64,000 nt of DNA from the NCBI RefSeq assembly GCF_051027545.1, contig NZ_CP194902.1, positions 1,178,001 through 1,242,000 of the forward strand, in the 5' to 3' direction. How positions within the stretch are numbered: the stretch's first letter is position 1; each line of letters starts with the position of its first letter. A model generated the notes under the pieces. That model ran no database searches. It saw only the letters and a program-made list of their open reading frames with translations, and was not told the origin of the DNA. This DNA comes from Methylocaldum sp002005105 (GTDB lineage: Bacteria > Pseudomonadota > Gammaproteobacteria > Methylococcales > Methylococcaceae). Positions 1 to 8,655 of this stretch are shown one piece after another. The translations under genes were made by a program, and so were the position numbers.

Positions 1-222
1 ACCCTTATCGACGAACGACGGCGTGATATATTGATAGCCCTGACTGACGGGCTTCATGACATAATCGTCCAGAGTATCGTTAAATTTCTGAACGCCGCGG
101 TTCCACCCTTCCCAAGGGTCGCGTGGATCATGCTTGGTGGCGGTCGCGCAGCCGGCAAGACTCACGATAAGCGCGAGTCCGAAGACCGGCAATGAAGGGC
201 GTAACTGGCGAGTTGTTTTCAT
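1..222 (-). CDS. mlaA: MlaA (VacJ) outer-membrane lipoprotein, 5' part only
   Basis: The complement of the window start encodes the first 74 residues of a lipoprotein, and the gene runs off the left edge. The N-terminus has basic residues, a hydrophobic stretch and the lipobox LAGC, followed by the family signature DPWEGWNRGVQKFND and a VMKPVSQGYQ segment. MlaA forms the outer-membrane part of the Mla pathway, which returns mislocalised phospholipids from the outer leaflet to the inner membrane. The ATG at 222 is preceded on its own strand by GGAAAGGAAC, a good ribosome binding site. The rest of the gene cannot be judged from here. Confidence 0.9.
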   Translation of the reverse strand, partial: MKTTRQLRPSLPVFGLALIVSLAGCATATKHDPRDPWEGWNRGVQKFNDTLDDYVMKPVSQGYQYITPSFVDKG

Positions 223-373
223 TTTTTTTGTTCCTTTCCCGAAGTCGATCAGGCTTTCTCTAAAATTAGCATATCCAGGGCGAAGCTTCGAGCTACCGTG
301 AACTTAAATTCGAGTTGACGGGAAAATATAATGAGCTTAGCGAACCTAGTCGAGAAAAAAATGCGATCGAATA

Positions 374-1024
374 ATGCCTGATCATCATCTCGCCAGTTTG
401 GCGCGCCGCTTCCGCGGCTATTTGCCTGTCGTCGTCGACGTCGAAACCTCGGGTCTAAGCCCTTCGGAACATGCTTTGCTGGAAATTGCCGTGGTTATTC
501 CCGAGATGAACGGCAACGGCCATCTCCAGATCTGTGAGACCCATTCCACTCATATCAAGCCGTTTCCAGGTGCTCGCATGGATCCGGCTGCCTTGAGTTT
601 CAACAAGATCGATCCTTATCACCCGTTTCGATTCGCGGTGGATGAGAAGGAAGCGCTCTCGAAGATCTTCCAGCCCGTTCGCGCCGCCGTCCGGCGCACC
701 GAGTGTACTCGGGCGATCCTGGTCGGGCACAATCCCGCCTTCGACATCGGTTTTTTGAACGCGGCAGTAGCGCGGTGCGGGATCAAGCGGAATCCTTTTC
801 ACCCTTTCAGCACTTTCGATACCGCTACTTTAAGCGGTCTGGTTTACGGCCAAACCGTGCTGGCGAAGGCGGTGCAAGCGGCGGGATTCGAGTGGAACAA
901 CGACCAAGCGCATTCCGCGATTTATGACGCCGAGCAAACCGCTCGCCTGTTCTGTACGATCGTAAATCGCTGGAAAGACCTGGTAACGATTGAAAAAGGC
1001 AGCCCGGAGGATTTACTCGGATGA
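374..1024 (+). CDS. rnt: Ribonuclease T
   Basis: RNase T is a DEDDh 3'-5' exoribonuclease that trims the CCA end of tRNA and matures stable RNAs. The 216-residue protein matches the family length. The exonuclease motifs are visible: DVET (D22, E24), HNPAFD (D124), and H180 with D185 in QAHSAIYD. The segment KRNPFHPFSTFDTATLSGL is typical of RNase T. The start ATG has only a weak purine-rich leader. The gene is convergent with grxD and the two reading frames overlap by 12 bases at their 3' ends. An rnt-grxD pairing is common in gammaproteobacteria. Confidence 0.95.
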   Translation: MPDHHLASLARRFRGYLPVVVDVETSGLSPSEHALLEIAVVIPEMNGNGHLQICETHSTHIKPFPGARMDPAALSFNKIDPYHPFRFAVDEKEALSKIFQPVRAAVRRTECTRAILVGHNPAFDIGFLNAAVARCGIKRNPFHPFSTFDTATLSGLVYGQTVLAKAVQAAGFEWNNDQAHSAIYDAEQTARLFCTIVNRWKDLVTIEKGSPEDLLG

Positions 1025-1348
1025 ATCCACCGAAGTAGGAGCCGCTTCGCTCAGCCGCTTCTGCAACTCGCCGCTTTCGAACAGCTCCAACATGATATCG
1101 CTTCCGCCGACCAGCTCGCCGTTAATGTAAAGCTGCGGAAACGTCGGCCATTGAGAAAATACCTTCAGCCCCTCTCTCAGCTCGGGATCTTCGAAGATGT
1201 TCACGTAAGCGTACTCGACGCCGCAGCGTTCCAAAATTTGCACTGCCCGTCCCGAAAAGCCGCACTGAGGAAAATCGGGAGACCCCTTCATGTAAAGGAT
1301 CACCGGATTCTCGGCGAGTTGTTTCTTGATGCGTTCTGTAACGTCCAT
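1013..1348 (-). CDS. grxD: Monothiol glutaredoxin Grx4 (GrxD)
   Basis: This 111-residue protein is a CGFS-type monothiol glutaredoxin, a class that carries and inserts [2Fe-2S] clusters together with BolA proteins. The CGFS active site begins at C29 in PDFPQCGFSGRAVQ. The glutathione-binding WPTFPQLYINGELVGG and GGSDI motifs follow. Its length equals that of E. coli GrxD. It is transcribed towards rnt and overlaps it tail to tail. Confidence 0.95.
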   Translation of the reverse strand: MDVTERIKKQLAENPVILYMKGSPDFPQCGFSGRAVQILERCGVEYAYVNIFEDPELREGLKVFSQWPTFPQLYINGELVGGSDIMLELFESGELQKRLSEAAPTSVDSSE

Positions 1349-1510
1349 ACCGGCTGTCTCAAATTAAAGTGGATAAAATACCTTAGTGAATCTATCAGAA
1401 ATGATCGGCGCTCGGAAGGCCGACTCTGATGCTTAAACTTTGTCGTTTACTGTTGGATAATCCGCTAAAGCGACAATTTCATCACTCAAAATAAATAAGG
1501 AATTCTCTGC

Positions 1511-2536
1511 ATGCATCAGATTACCCTCATTCCCGGTGACGGTATCGGACCTTCCATCGTCGATGCCGCGGTCAGCGTGATCGAAGCGACCGGCGTAAGA
1601 ATCCACTGGGATCGGCAATTAGCCGGCATGGCGGCTGTCGAAAAACATGCCGATCCATTGCCCGATGCGACCATCGAATCAATCCGGAACAATCGAATTT
1701 GCTTCAAAGGCCCGCTGACCACGCCGGTCGGCGGGGGTTACCGAAGCGTCAACGTAACCTTGCGACAGACATTCAACTTGTATGCGAATGTTCGTCCGGC
1801 CATTTCTTTCGAAGGCACCAGCACACCGTTTCAAAATGTAAACCTGGTGACGGTTCGCGAGAATACGGAAGGCCTCTACGCCGGTATCGAGCATTTCATC
1901 AAGGTCGATGCGGAAAAACTGGGAGCAGAAAGCATCGCGATCGTTACCAAGAAAGGCTCCGAACGGATCATCGAATACGCCTTTCAATATGCGCGCAAAA
2001 CCCAGCGCAAAAAAGTGACGCTGGTGCACAAAGCCAACATTTTGAAGTGTACCTCCGGGCTGTTTTTGGAAATCGGTCGGGAAGTCGCCAAGGCTTATCC
2101 GGAGATCGAGTTCGAAGACAAGATCGTCGACGCCTGCTCGATGCAACTGGTCATGAGGCCGGAAGTGTTCGATGTGATCGTTACCACCAACTTATTCGGG
2201 GATATTCTGTCCGACTTGGCGGCAGGTCTCATCGGCGGGTTGGGATTGACCGCAGGCGCGAACATCGGCACCGATGCCGCTTTATTCGAGGCCGTGCACG
2301 GCAGCGCGCCGGATATTGCCGACAAGGGCATTGCCAATCCGACGGCCATGATCCTGGCGGGCGCCATGATGCTCGAACATATCGGGGAGCTCGACGCTGC
2401 CCGGAAGATCGAACAAGCCGTCCGTAAGGTCATCCGCGACGGCAGAATCGTGACGCCCGACCTAAACGCGAATTCGCCCTACGGAACGCAACATATGGCC
2501 GATGCCATAATCCGCGAGCTCATCGAGCAAGGCTGA
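1511..2536 (+). CDS. NAD-dependent isocitrate dehydrogenase (IDH/IMDH family)
   Basis: The 341-residue protein belongs to the beta-decarboxylating dehydrogenases. It starts ITLIPGDGIGPSI and contains NLYANVRP, RENTEGLYAGIEH (substrate and phosphate contacts), TNLFGDILSDLAAGLIGGLG and a C-terminal FEAVHGSAPDIADKGIANP. The short, mitochondrial-like form fits NAD-dependent isocitrate dehydrogenase, which makes 2-oxoglutarate. Homoisocitrate or 3-isopropylmalate dehydrogenase are less likely but are not excluded by eye. The ATG is preceded by AAATAAGGAATTCTCTGC, which holds an AAGGA site. It is a single gene, followed by a stable hairpin. Confidence 0.85.
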   Translation: MHQITLIPGDGIGPSIVDAAVSVIEATGVRIHWDRQLAGMAAVEKHADPLPDATIESIRNNRICFKGPLTTPVGGGYRSVNVTLRQTFNLYANVRPAISFEGTSTPFQNVNLVTVRENTEGLYAGIEHFIKVDAEKLGAESIAIVTKKGSERIIEYAFQYARKTQRKKVTLVHKANILKCTSGLFLEIGREVAKAYPEIEFEDKIVDACSMQLVMRPEVFDVIVTTNLFGDILSDLAAGLIGGLGLTAGANIGTDAALFEAVHGSAPDIADKGIANPTAMILAGAMMLEHIGELDAARKIEQAVRKVIRDGRIVTPDLNANSPYGTQHMADAIIRELIEQG

Positions 2537-2599
2537 TCGGAAAGCACCGTTCTCGTAGAAGTTTTCTGCTGCCAGGCAGCCCAACACAGTATCTCAAGA

Positions 2600-2630
2600 T
2601 TGGCCCCATGACCGACTTACATGGGGCCAA
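2600..2630 (+). terminator. Perfect 11-bp hairpin after the isocitrate dehydrogenase gene
   Basis: TTGGCCCCATG at 2600-2610 pairs exactly with CATGGGGCCAA at 2620-2630 around a 9-base loop. A smaller GCTGCC/GGCAGC hairpin lies just upstream near 2568-2580. No T-run follows, so this is either a weak or factor-assisted terminator or a transcript-end stabilising hairpin. The position 64 bases after the stop codon supports a 3'-end role. Confidence 0.45.
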
Positions 2631-2723
2631 ACGCAGACGGACCTTGTTCGCCAAGGCGCGAATAGGAAAAATTGGATTTGATCAATCGGACGTCTCGCGC
2701 TAATCTATTAGGCCTTCCGCTAC

Positions 2724-2799
2724 GTCCCCATCGTCTAGCGGCCCAGGACTCCGCCCTCTCACGGCGGCAACAGGGGTTCGAACCCCCTTGGGGACGCCA
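2724..2799 (+). tRNA. tRNA-Glu (anticodon CUC)
   Basis: The sequence folds into a standard cloverleaf. Acceptor GTCCCCA pairs with TGGGGAC, the discriminator is G and CCA is encoded. The anticodon stem CCGCC/GGCGG encloses CTCTCAC, giving anticodon CTC. The T arm is CAGGGGTTCGAACCCCCT-like. The bases closely match enterobacterial tRNA-Glu except for the CTC anticodon. The gene directly abuts a recombinase-like relic on its 3' side. Confidence 0.95.
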
Positions 2800-2965
2800 A
2801 GTTTATATAACCTTGGGACAGCAAGGTCCCGACGGTCGTTTGTCCTTCCGCCCGCAATACTTTCTTGCCTTTCCGTTCCACCGGAATACACCGAATCGGT
2901 TCCTTGAGCAGTTGCCGGAGCGCTTTTCGTGCCGCGGCCACATCGCGCTGCATCCAGCGCGTCAA
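2800..2965 (-). pseudogene. Relic of a site-specific recombinase C-terminus
   Basis: On the minus strand this stretch reads about 54 codons containing KALRQLLKEPIRCIPVERKGKKVLR and VGTLL. This pattern resembles the C-terminal tail of resolvase/invertase-type recombinases (a KALR-LL-IR-PVER-GRK-YR-GE-VG-LL pattern). The frame has no proper upstream domain. Its 3' end runs without a stop into the antisense of the tRNA, so it is at best a truncated remnant. The family call is recognition of a short tail only. A chance open frame is possible. Confidence 0.4.
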
Positions 2966-2981
2966 ACCTCTGGAGTGACGC

Positions 2982-4439
2982 TCATTTGCGCCAGTAGGCC
3001 GGCGTGAACAGGATCAGCGCCGTGAACACCTCGATGCGGCCAAGAAACATGGCCAAGGTGCAGATCCACGTTTGAAAGTCGGTCAATCCGCCATAGTTCG
3101 TGGCAGGCCCTACTTCTCCTAACCCCGGACCCGCATTGTTGATGCTGGCGAGCACGGCGGAGAACGATGACAGGAAATCGAGTCCACTGATTACGAGCAA
3201 TAAGGTAAGGACCACGACGCTCATGAAATAGACAAAAATAAATCCGAGCACCGACAGGACGATCGGTGACTGAATGACCATATTGCCGAGTTTGAGCGGG
3301 TTGACCGAAGTGGGGTGAGTCAGCAGGAACATCTGGAGCTGGCTTTGTTTGACGAGAATCAGGGTCCGCATCATCTTGATGCCGCCGCCGGTGGATCCGG
3401 TGCAGACGGCAACGCAACTCACGAAGAACATCCACAGCGGCGCAAAAATCGGCCACTCGTTGAAATCGGCGGTGACAAACCCGCAGTCGGTGCCGATGGA
3501 CACCAAGCTGAAGCTCGCGTGGCGAAGGGCGGTCGGAAAATCCGCATAAGTGCCCTGAAGCCACAGATAAAGCCCAATTGCCACGCAACTGCCCACCACA
3601 AGCACCAGATAAGGTAGCAACTCGACATCATGCTTGTACGGCATCAGGCTCCTGCCGCGGAGCGCCAGAAAATGCGTGGCGAAGTTCATCCCCGCCAGCA
3701 GCATGAAAACGATCAAAACCGCCTCGATTGCGGGCGAATTGAAATGGCCGACACCGGCGTCGTAGGTGGAGAATCCGCCGAGCGACAAGGTTGCAAATGC
3801 ATGGCAGACAGCATCCAGCCACGTCATCCCTGCCCATTTCAAGGCAAAAATACAGGCCACGGTGATGCTGCCGTAAACCAGCCAGAGATTCTTGGCCGTC
3901 TCGGTAATGCGCGGCGTGAGCTGGCTGTCTTTCATGGGGCCGGGCGTTTCAGCCATAAACAGCTGGCGGCCACCGACACCGAGCACCGGGAGAATCGCCA
4001 CCGCCAAGACGATGATTCCCATGCCGCCCAGCCAATTGAGTTCATGCCGCCACAAATTGATGGCGGGCGGCAGCTGATCCAATCCGGTCAGAGTCGTGGC
4101 GCCGGTAGTTGAAAGTCCGGACATCGTTTCGAAGTAGGCGTCGGTAAACGACAGGTTCTTCAGATACGACATCAGTGGAAAAGTTGCAAAGGCGGCCATT
4201 CCGGTCCAGGCGAGCACCACCAGCATAAAGCCCTGTTTGGCCTTTAACTCCCTATCGAATCGACGGGTCAGTATCCAAAGTAGCAAGCCCGCACCCAAGG
4301 TGAGCAGCATGTCCTCGATGAAAAGCAGTTCCGTCCCATCCCGATAAATGAGCGACGTCAAAATAGGCAAGGTGTAGGTCATGCTGAAGACCATTAGCAT
4401 CAGCCCGAAAACCCGGGCCAGCGACAGAAATTGAATCAT
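2982..4439 (-). CDS. trkH: Trk-type potassium uptake protein, membrane subunit
   Basis: TrkH/TrkG forms the K+ channel-like membrane part of the Trk system, normally gated by cytosolic TrkA, which is not in this window. The 485-residue protein is hydrophobic throughout and carries four filter-like repeats, including FETMSGLSTTGATTL, FATLSLGGFSTYD, VSIGTDCGFVTADFNEWP and ASINNAGPGLGEVGP. The segment CTGSTGGGIKMMRTL is also typical. The family length is 480-490. It is divergent from no neighbour and lies downstream of a family A repeat and the nhaD gene on the same strand, giving a Na+/K+ handling context. Confidence 0.93.
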   Translation of the reverse strand: MIQFLSLARVFGLMLMVFSMTYTLPILTSLIYRDGTELLFIEDMLLTLGAGLLLWILTRRFDRELKAKQGFMLVVLAWTGMAAFATFPLMSYLKNLSFTDAYFETMSGLSTTGATTLTGLDQLPPAINLWRHELNWLGGMGIIVLAVAILPVLGVGGRQLFMAETPGPMKDSQLTPRITETAKNLWLVYGSITVACIFALKWAGMTWLDAVCHAFATLSLGGFSTYDAGVGHFNSPAIEAVLIVFMLLAGMNFATHFLALRGRSLMPYKHDVELLPYLVLVVGSCVAIGLYLWLQGTYADFPTALRHASFSLVSIGTDCGFVTADFNEWPIFAPLWMFFVSCVAVCTGSTGGGIKMMRTLILVKQSQLQMFLLTHPTSVNPLKLGNMVIQSPIVLSVLGFIFVYFMSVVVLTLLLVISGLDFLSSFSAVLASINNAGPGLGEVGPATNYGGLTDFQTWICTLAMFLGRIEVFTALILFTPAYWRK

Positions 4440-4459
4440 GCTGAAATGCTTTTTTGTTC

Positions 4460-4609
4460 TTATTAACCCGGCCTATAAATATAGGCCGGGTTAATCCGGG
4501 GCAGGGATGCCCCGGCGCGGCGACAAGCCGCGTGAGCCCAGGCCGGGCTTGTACCGGCCTGGGCGGCGGCCCGAAATACCAGGAGGGTATTTACGGGCCT
4601 GATTAATAA
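4460..4609 (+). repeat. Family A five-hairpin repeat, copy 1
   Basis: This 150-bp element is bounded by TTATTAA and TTAATAA. Inside it are five successive hairpins: a near-perfect 15-bp stem around TTAACCCGGCCTATA; an 8-bp stem CCGGGGCA/TGCCCCGG; a 6-bp stem CGCGGC/GCCGCG; an 11-bp stem GCCCAGGCCGG/CCGGCCTGGGC; and GGCCCG-AAATACC paired with GGTATTT-A-CGGGCC. Other copies lie at 28067-28208, 28209-28357 and, inverted, 53085-53234. This copy fills most of the gap between nhaD and trkH. It may be a non-autonomous mobile element or a structured RNA. Confidence 0.9.
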
Positions 4610-4713
4610 GATTTCTGTATGCGCAGAATAAAAGGCATCGGAATTTCCGTCCGTAAGCGATCACTATCCCATTTTCTTTGAGACGATAGCCATTCCAGAA
4701 CTTACCCGGCGCG

Positions 4714-6141
4714 CTAAAAATACCGGGCATTGATCACGAAATGCGCGACTATGCTGCCGGCATACCCGAGCGCAATGGCCGGAACCCATTTCAGGTGTGT
4801 GCTGAAGGTATAGAAGCCTTTGGCTTGACCGAGAAGTCCCACACCCGCCGCCGAGCCGATGGCGAGCAGGCTTCCCCCTACACCCGCCGTCAGCGTCACC
4901 AACAACCACTGCCCCTGTGAGATATCGGGCATCATCGTCAGCACGGCGAACATGATGGTGCCGTTATCGATGAAGGCGGAGATGATACCCACCAGCACGT
5001 TGGCGATGGTGGGGTCGAGATCGGTATAAAGGAACTGCGAGGCGTAGTTCAAATAGCCGATGAAGCTCAAACCCCCGACGCTGACCATGACGCCGTAGAA
5101 GAACAGCAGCGTGTCCCATTCCAATCGCGAGACGTTGTGGAATACGTCGAAATGATGCCGTTCCTCCAGGTCGTAGGGGATTTCCATGGCATCGGTATCG
5201 GCGACTTCGCCCGAATTGCCGCGTGGCGCCGCCGTCTTCTGCAGGTAATAGCTGAAGAATTTCAGATAGGTGAGCCCCGCCAACATGCCGGCGGCCGGCG
5301 GGAGACTCAGGAAGTTCTCGAAACAGACGGCGGTGACGATGGTCAACAGAAACAACAGAATAATCGTTTTCGCCCCGCGCCGCAGGGCGAAAGCCTCCAG
5401 AGCGGGTGCCGGCTTTTCCTTGGGAACCCAGAAGTACATGATGGCTGCCGGCAGGACAAAATTGACGATGGAGGGGACCAGCAACGAATAGAACTCGATG
5501 AACGGCACGACCCCTTTTTGCCAGACCAGGAGGGTCGTGATATCGCCGAACGGACTGAAGGAGCCGCCGGCATTGGTGGCAACCACCACGTTGACGCAGG
5601 CCACGCCGATGAAGCGGCGGTTATCCCGCCCCATCGCCATGATCACGGTGCCCATCAAAAGGGCGGTGGTGAGATTGTTGCACACCGAGGACAGCAAGAA
5701 GGACAGGCATCCGGTGATCCAAAACAGCTGCCGATAGCTGAAGCCCTTGCGCAGCAGCCAGATACGCAGGGATTCGAACACCCCCCGATCTTCCATGGCG
5801 TTGAGGTAGGTCATCGAAACCAGTATGAACAGGAATAGCTCCGCGTACCCCTCCAACCCAGTGCGGAATGCTTGCTCGGCCTGCTCGCCAAGGCCGTCCC
5901 GGACGTATACGGCAGCAATCAAGACCCAGATGAGGCTGGCGGCAAGAACCATCGGCTTCGATTTCCTGAGTTCCGTGACCTCCTCGATCATGGCCAGCGC
6001 ATAAGCTCCGAGGAAGATCGCGACGGCCAGATAGCCGACGGCATGATGGGTCAGATCCAGCGGCGGCGGTAGGCTGCCCTCGGCGCTCAGGGCCGGGACC
6101 GGTAAGGCGGCAAGCACGATCATCAGCCATTTCTTATTCAT
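4714..6141 (-). CDS. nhaD: Na+/H+ antiporter NhaD
   Basis: This 475-residue protein is an integral membrane antiporter of the NhaD/ArsB-CitM superfamily. It exchanges cytoplasmic Na+ (or Li+) for external protons. It has a signal-peptide-like first segment, about 12 hydrophobic segments, and family signatures such as SSVCNNLTTALLMGTVIM, NAGGSFSPFGDITTLLVWQKG, AFIDNGTIMFAVLTM and GVGGSLLAIGSAAGVGLLGQ. The conserved acidic and polar residues lie within membrane stretches. It shares its strand with the KdpDE-type regulators upstream (229-bp gap). Sodium homeostasis of a salt-exposed or alkaliphilic cell is an inference. Confidence 0.92.
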   Translation of the reverse strand: MNKKWLMIVLAALPVPALSAEGSLPPPLDLTHHAVGYLAVAIFLGAYALAMIEEVTELRKSKPMVLAASLIWVLIAAVYVRDGLGEQAEQAFRTGLEGYAELFLFILVSMTYLNAMEDRGVFESLRIWLLRKGFSYRQLFWITGCLSFLLSSVCNNLTTALLMGTVIMAMGRDNRRFIGVACVNVVVATNAGGSFSPFGDITTLLVWQKGVVPFIEFYSLLVPSIVNFVLPAAIMYFWVPKEKPAPALEAFALRRGAKTIILLFLLTIVTAVCFENFLSLPPAAGMLAGLTYLKFFSYYLQKTAAPRGNSGEVADTDAMEIPYDLEERHHFDVFHNVSRLEWDTLLFFYGVMVSVGGLSFIGYLNYASQFLYTDLDPTIANVLVGIISAFIDNGTIMFAVLTMMPDISQGQWLLVTLTAGVGGSLLAIGSAAGVGLLGQAKGFYTFSTHLKWVPAIALGYAGSIVAHFVINARYF

Positions 6142-6370
6142 GATTGATCGGCGATTGATCGGCTTGTTGGTGAGTACGATGTAGCCGTGTTTCTTGACCG
6201 ATCAGCCGCTGATGACGGCTGCCCGCTTGTCTCGTTATTAAGACGTGAAGCATGGATGGCATTCCGCTGTTTAATGTTGAACGAAAAGGCAATGCAGACC
6301 TGATCATGCAAAGGCGAGCGCCGCCGGTCATTGCTTGGCTGCATCAATGCACGCGCTCGTGGGTCTTCGA

Positions 6371-7075
6371 TCATTCGTCGTCGCACAGACGGTATCCCAC
6401 ACCGGGTTCCGTCAGGAGATAGCGGGGTCTGGCGGGATCGGCCTCGATCTTGTGTCGCAACTGGCCCATGTAAATCCGGACGTAATGGCTGTGCTCGGTA
6501 TGGCCCGGACCCCAGACCTCGTTCAGCAGCTGTCTGTGGGTGACGACACTTCCCGCATGACTGATCAGGGCGGTCAGTAGGCGATACTCGATCGGCGTGA
6601 GATGGATCTCGCGGTCTTCGAGAGAAACTTTCCGCCGGGTCAGTTCGACCTTTAGGTCGCCGACTTGAAACACATCGCGCGGCGGTCCCCACGAACGCTG
6701 CGAGGCACGCCGCAGCAATGCCCGGATACGCGCCACGAGTTCCGCCGTGCTGAAGGGTTTGGTCAGGTAGTCGTCCGCGCCGGCGTCGAGGGCCTGGGTG
6801 ATGTCGTTTTCGTGATTTCGGGCCGACAGGATGATCAGAGGGACTCCAGTGCGTTTCCGTAACCGATCCACCACCTCCACGCCATCCATGTCCGGCAGTC
6901 CAAGATCGAGGATCACGAGTGCCGGTTTGGCGCTTCGCGCCGAAGCCAAACCCTCGGTCCCGGTCTCGGCCGTGATCACCGACCAACCGTCCTGGCCGCT
7001 CAGACAGGTGCTCAAGAACATCCGCAAGTGCGGATCGTCCTCGATGACCAATATGGCGGGGCGGGTTTCCGTCAT
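6371..7075 (-). CDS. kdpE: KdpE-type response regulator
   Basis: A 234-residue OmpR/PhoB-class regulator. The receiver domain is at about residues 5-118, with phospho-acceptor Asp in LVILDLGLPDMDG, conserved acidic residues in IEDDPHLR and Lys in LTKPFS. The winged-helix DNA-binding domain follows, with LTPIEYRLLTALISHAGSVV and YVRIYMGQLRHKIE. These match KdpE, which activates kdpFABC at low K+ in other bacteria. The start overlaps the end of the sensor gene (ATGA), so the two are translationally coupled. No kdpFABC is present here, so its target may be elsewhere or be the adjacent transporters. Confidence 0.9.
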   Translation of the reverse strand: MTETRPAILVIEDDPHLRMFLSTCLSGQDGWSVITAETGTEGLASARSAKPALVILDLGLPDMDGVEVVDRLRKRTGVPLIILSARNHENDITQALDAGADDYLTKPFSTAELVARIRALLRRASQRSWGPPRDVFQVGDLKVELTRRKVSLEDREIHLTPIEYRLLTALISHAGSVVTHRQLLNEVWGPGHTEHSHYVRIYMGQLRHKIEADPARPRYLLTEPGVGYRLCDDE

Positions 7076-8655
7076 GGCCGCGACAAAGCCTCGTTTTCCA
7101 GCTCGATGTCCGGCGGCGTTTCCGTGAGCGGCAGTTCCAAGCGGAAGACGGATCCTCCGCCGGCCCGGGGCTCGACGCGAATGTCGCCGCCGTGCGCGCT
7201 GATGATGGCCCGGCAGATGGCCAAGCCGAGTCCGGCGCCGCCCTGAGGCGCTTCCGGGTAAACGCGGAAGAACTTGTCGAAGATCTGGTGCCTGAATTTT
7301 TCCGGAATGCCCGGACCCCGGTCGGCAATAGAGAGGGTCAGCAACTTCGGCGACAGTTCTGCGGTAATCTCGATGGGGCTCGCTTCCGGCGTATATTTGA
7401 CGGCATTCTCGAGAAGATTGACCAAGACTTGCTGCATCAAGACCGCGTCGACATGGACCAGCGTCAATCCGTTATCCAGATCCACCGTGACCGGCCGGTT
7501 TTCAAGCTGTTTTCGCATCCGGCGCAGGGCGCTGCCGATGATTTCCTCAAGGGCGTACCACTGTCGATTCAGCGCAACCTTCCCGGCTTCGAGCCGGGCC
7601 ATGTCCAGGATCTTATGCGTGAGATCGGACATCCGCTTCGCGTCCTCATGGATCGCTCGGATCAGCTTTTGGCGGTGCTCGGCATCCAGGTGTTCGTCGC
7701 CTTCGACCAGCGTTCCCGACGCGCCGACGATCGTCGAAAGCGGGGTGCGGAGATCGTGGGAAATGGCGCTCAGCAGCGAATTCCTCAGGGTTTCCGCCTC
7801 TATTCGGATGGCTGTGCAGCGAGCTTGTTCGGCAGCCCGAACCCGCTCCAGAGATTGAACGATTTGATGGAGAAAGAGATCCAGGAGCGTCCGTTCTTCC
7901 GGCGAAAGCCTTCGGTGGGCCGGGAGCGCCATCACCCATACGCCGAGGACGCCTTCGGAGCCGACCAGCGGCCAGTAGAGCGAGGTCCCTACAGAATTTG
8001 TGTCGGTGCCGCCGCCGGGCGGCTGCGGTTGCCCCTGGTCAAAAGCCTGTTGTGCAAGGGCAAGATCCAGATCCGGCATGCCTGGCGGCCAAAGATCGCC
8101 TTCCGGACAGTGCAGCCGGGCTTGGCCGTCCGGAACGAGCAGGGTGTTCGGGAGCCCAAATTCGGAGTAGATATGTTTGATGCCGGCTGCGATCACGTCC
8201 GCCTCCTGGCGCGTACCGGCCAGCTCCTTGCTCAGCCGGTACAGCGTCGAGGCGCGCTGTTCCCCCTGCGCCGCCACGGCGGCCTGCGATCGAAGCGCAT
8301 CCATCAGGCTGCTGGTCACGACCGCAACGATCAGCATGACGGCAAGGCCGATCAGATGCTCCGTATCGGAGACGGCGAAGGAAAAAATCGGAGGGGCAAC
8401 GAAAAAGGCGAAAGTCCCGGCGCTCTGAAGAGAGGCCAGGATGGAGGGGCCGCGTCCGAACCGGATAGCCACGAAAAACACGCCCAGCAAGTAAATCATC
8501 AGGATGTTCGCTGGGCTGATCTGACCGCGCAGCGGCCAATTGATCAACGTGCAAAGCGTGGGAGCCGCCAACCCCCAGAAATATCCAACCGCTCGGCGGT
8601 AGGGCCTATGCAAGGAAGTAGGGGCGTGGGATGAGGTGCTCGTGGCGGATACCAT
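7072..8655 (-). CDS. kdpD: KdpD-type sensor histidine kinase, short form
   Basis: A 527-residue sensor. It begins with a cytosolic leader, then the DUF4118 four-helix membrane module (about residues 25-125), a GAF-like segment (about 145-270), a HisKA domain with SAISHDLRTPLS and an HATPase with NLLENAVKYTPEA, DRGPGIP and GAGLGLAICRAI. E. coli KdpD is near 894 residues; the N-terminal KdpD/Usp ATP-binding domains are missing here. The remaining part matches the family, and the start sits at a normal spacing, so this is a natural short form, not an obvious truncation. It pairs with the overlapping kdpE. Confidence 0.88.
   Translation of the reverse strand: MVSATSTSSHAPTSLHRPYRRAVGYFWGLAAPTLCTLINWPLRGQISPANILMIYLLGVFFVAIRFGRGPSILASLQSAGTFAFFVAPPIFSFAVSDTEHLIGLAVMLIVAVVTSSLMDALRSQAAVAAQGEQRASTLYRLSKELAGTRQEADVIAAGIKHIYSEFGLPNTLLVPDGQARLHCPEGDLWPPGMPDLDLALAQQAFDQGQPQPPGGGTDTNSVGTSLYWPLVGSEGVLGVWVMALPAHRRLSPEERTLLDLFLHQIVQSLERVRAAEQARCTAIRIEAETLRNSLLSAISHDLRTPLSTIVGASGTLVEGDEHLDAEHRQKLIRAIHEDAKRMSDLTHKILDMARLEAGKVALNRQWYALEEIIGSALRRMRKQLENRPVTVDLDNGLTLVHVDAVLMQQVLVNLLENAVKYTPEASPIEITAELSPKLLTLSIADRGPGIPEKFRHQIFDKFFRVYPEAPQGGAGLGLAICRAIISAHGGDIRVEPRAGGGSVFRLELPLTETPPDIELENEALSRP

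Noticed and set aside
2672..3007. Frames running through tRNA-Glu
   Set aside because: They translate the tRNA and its flanks, a common artefact giving GFEP-like peptides.
7192..8634. A 480-codon frame antisense to kdpD
   Set aside because: KdpD on the other strand has clear domains; the antisense frame has none.
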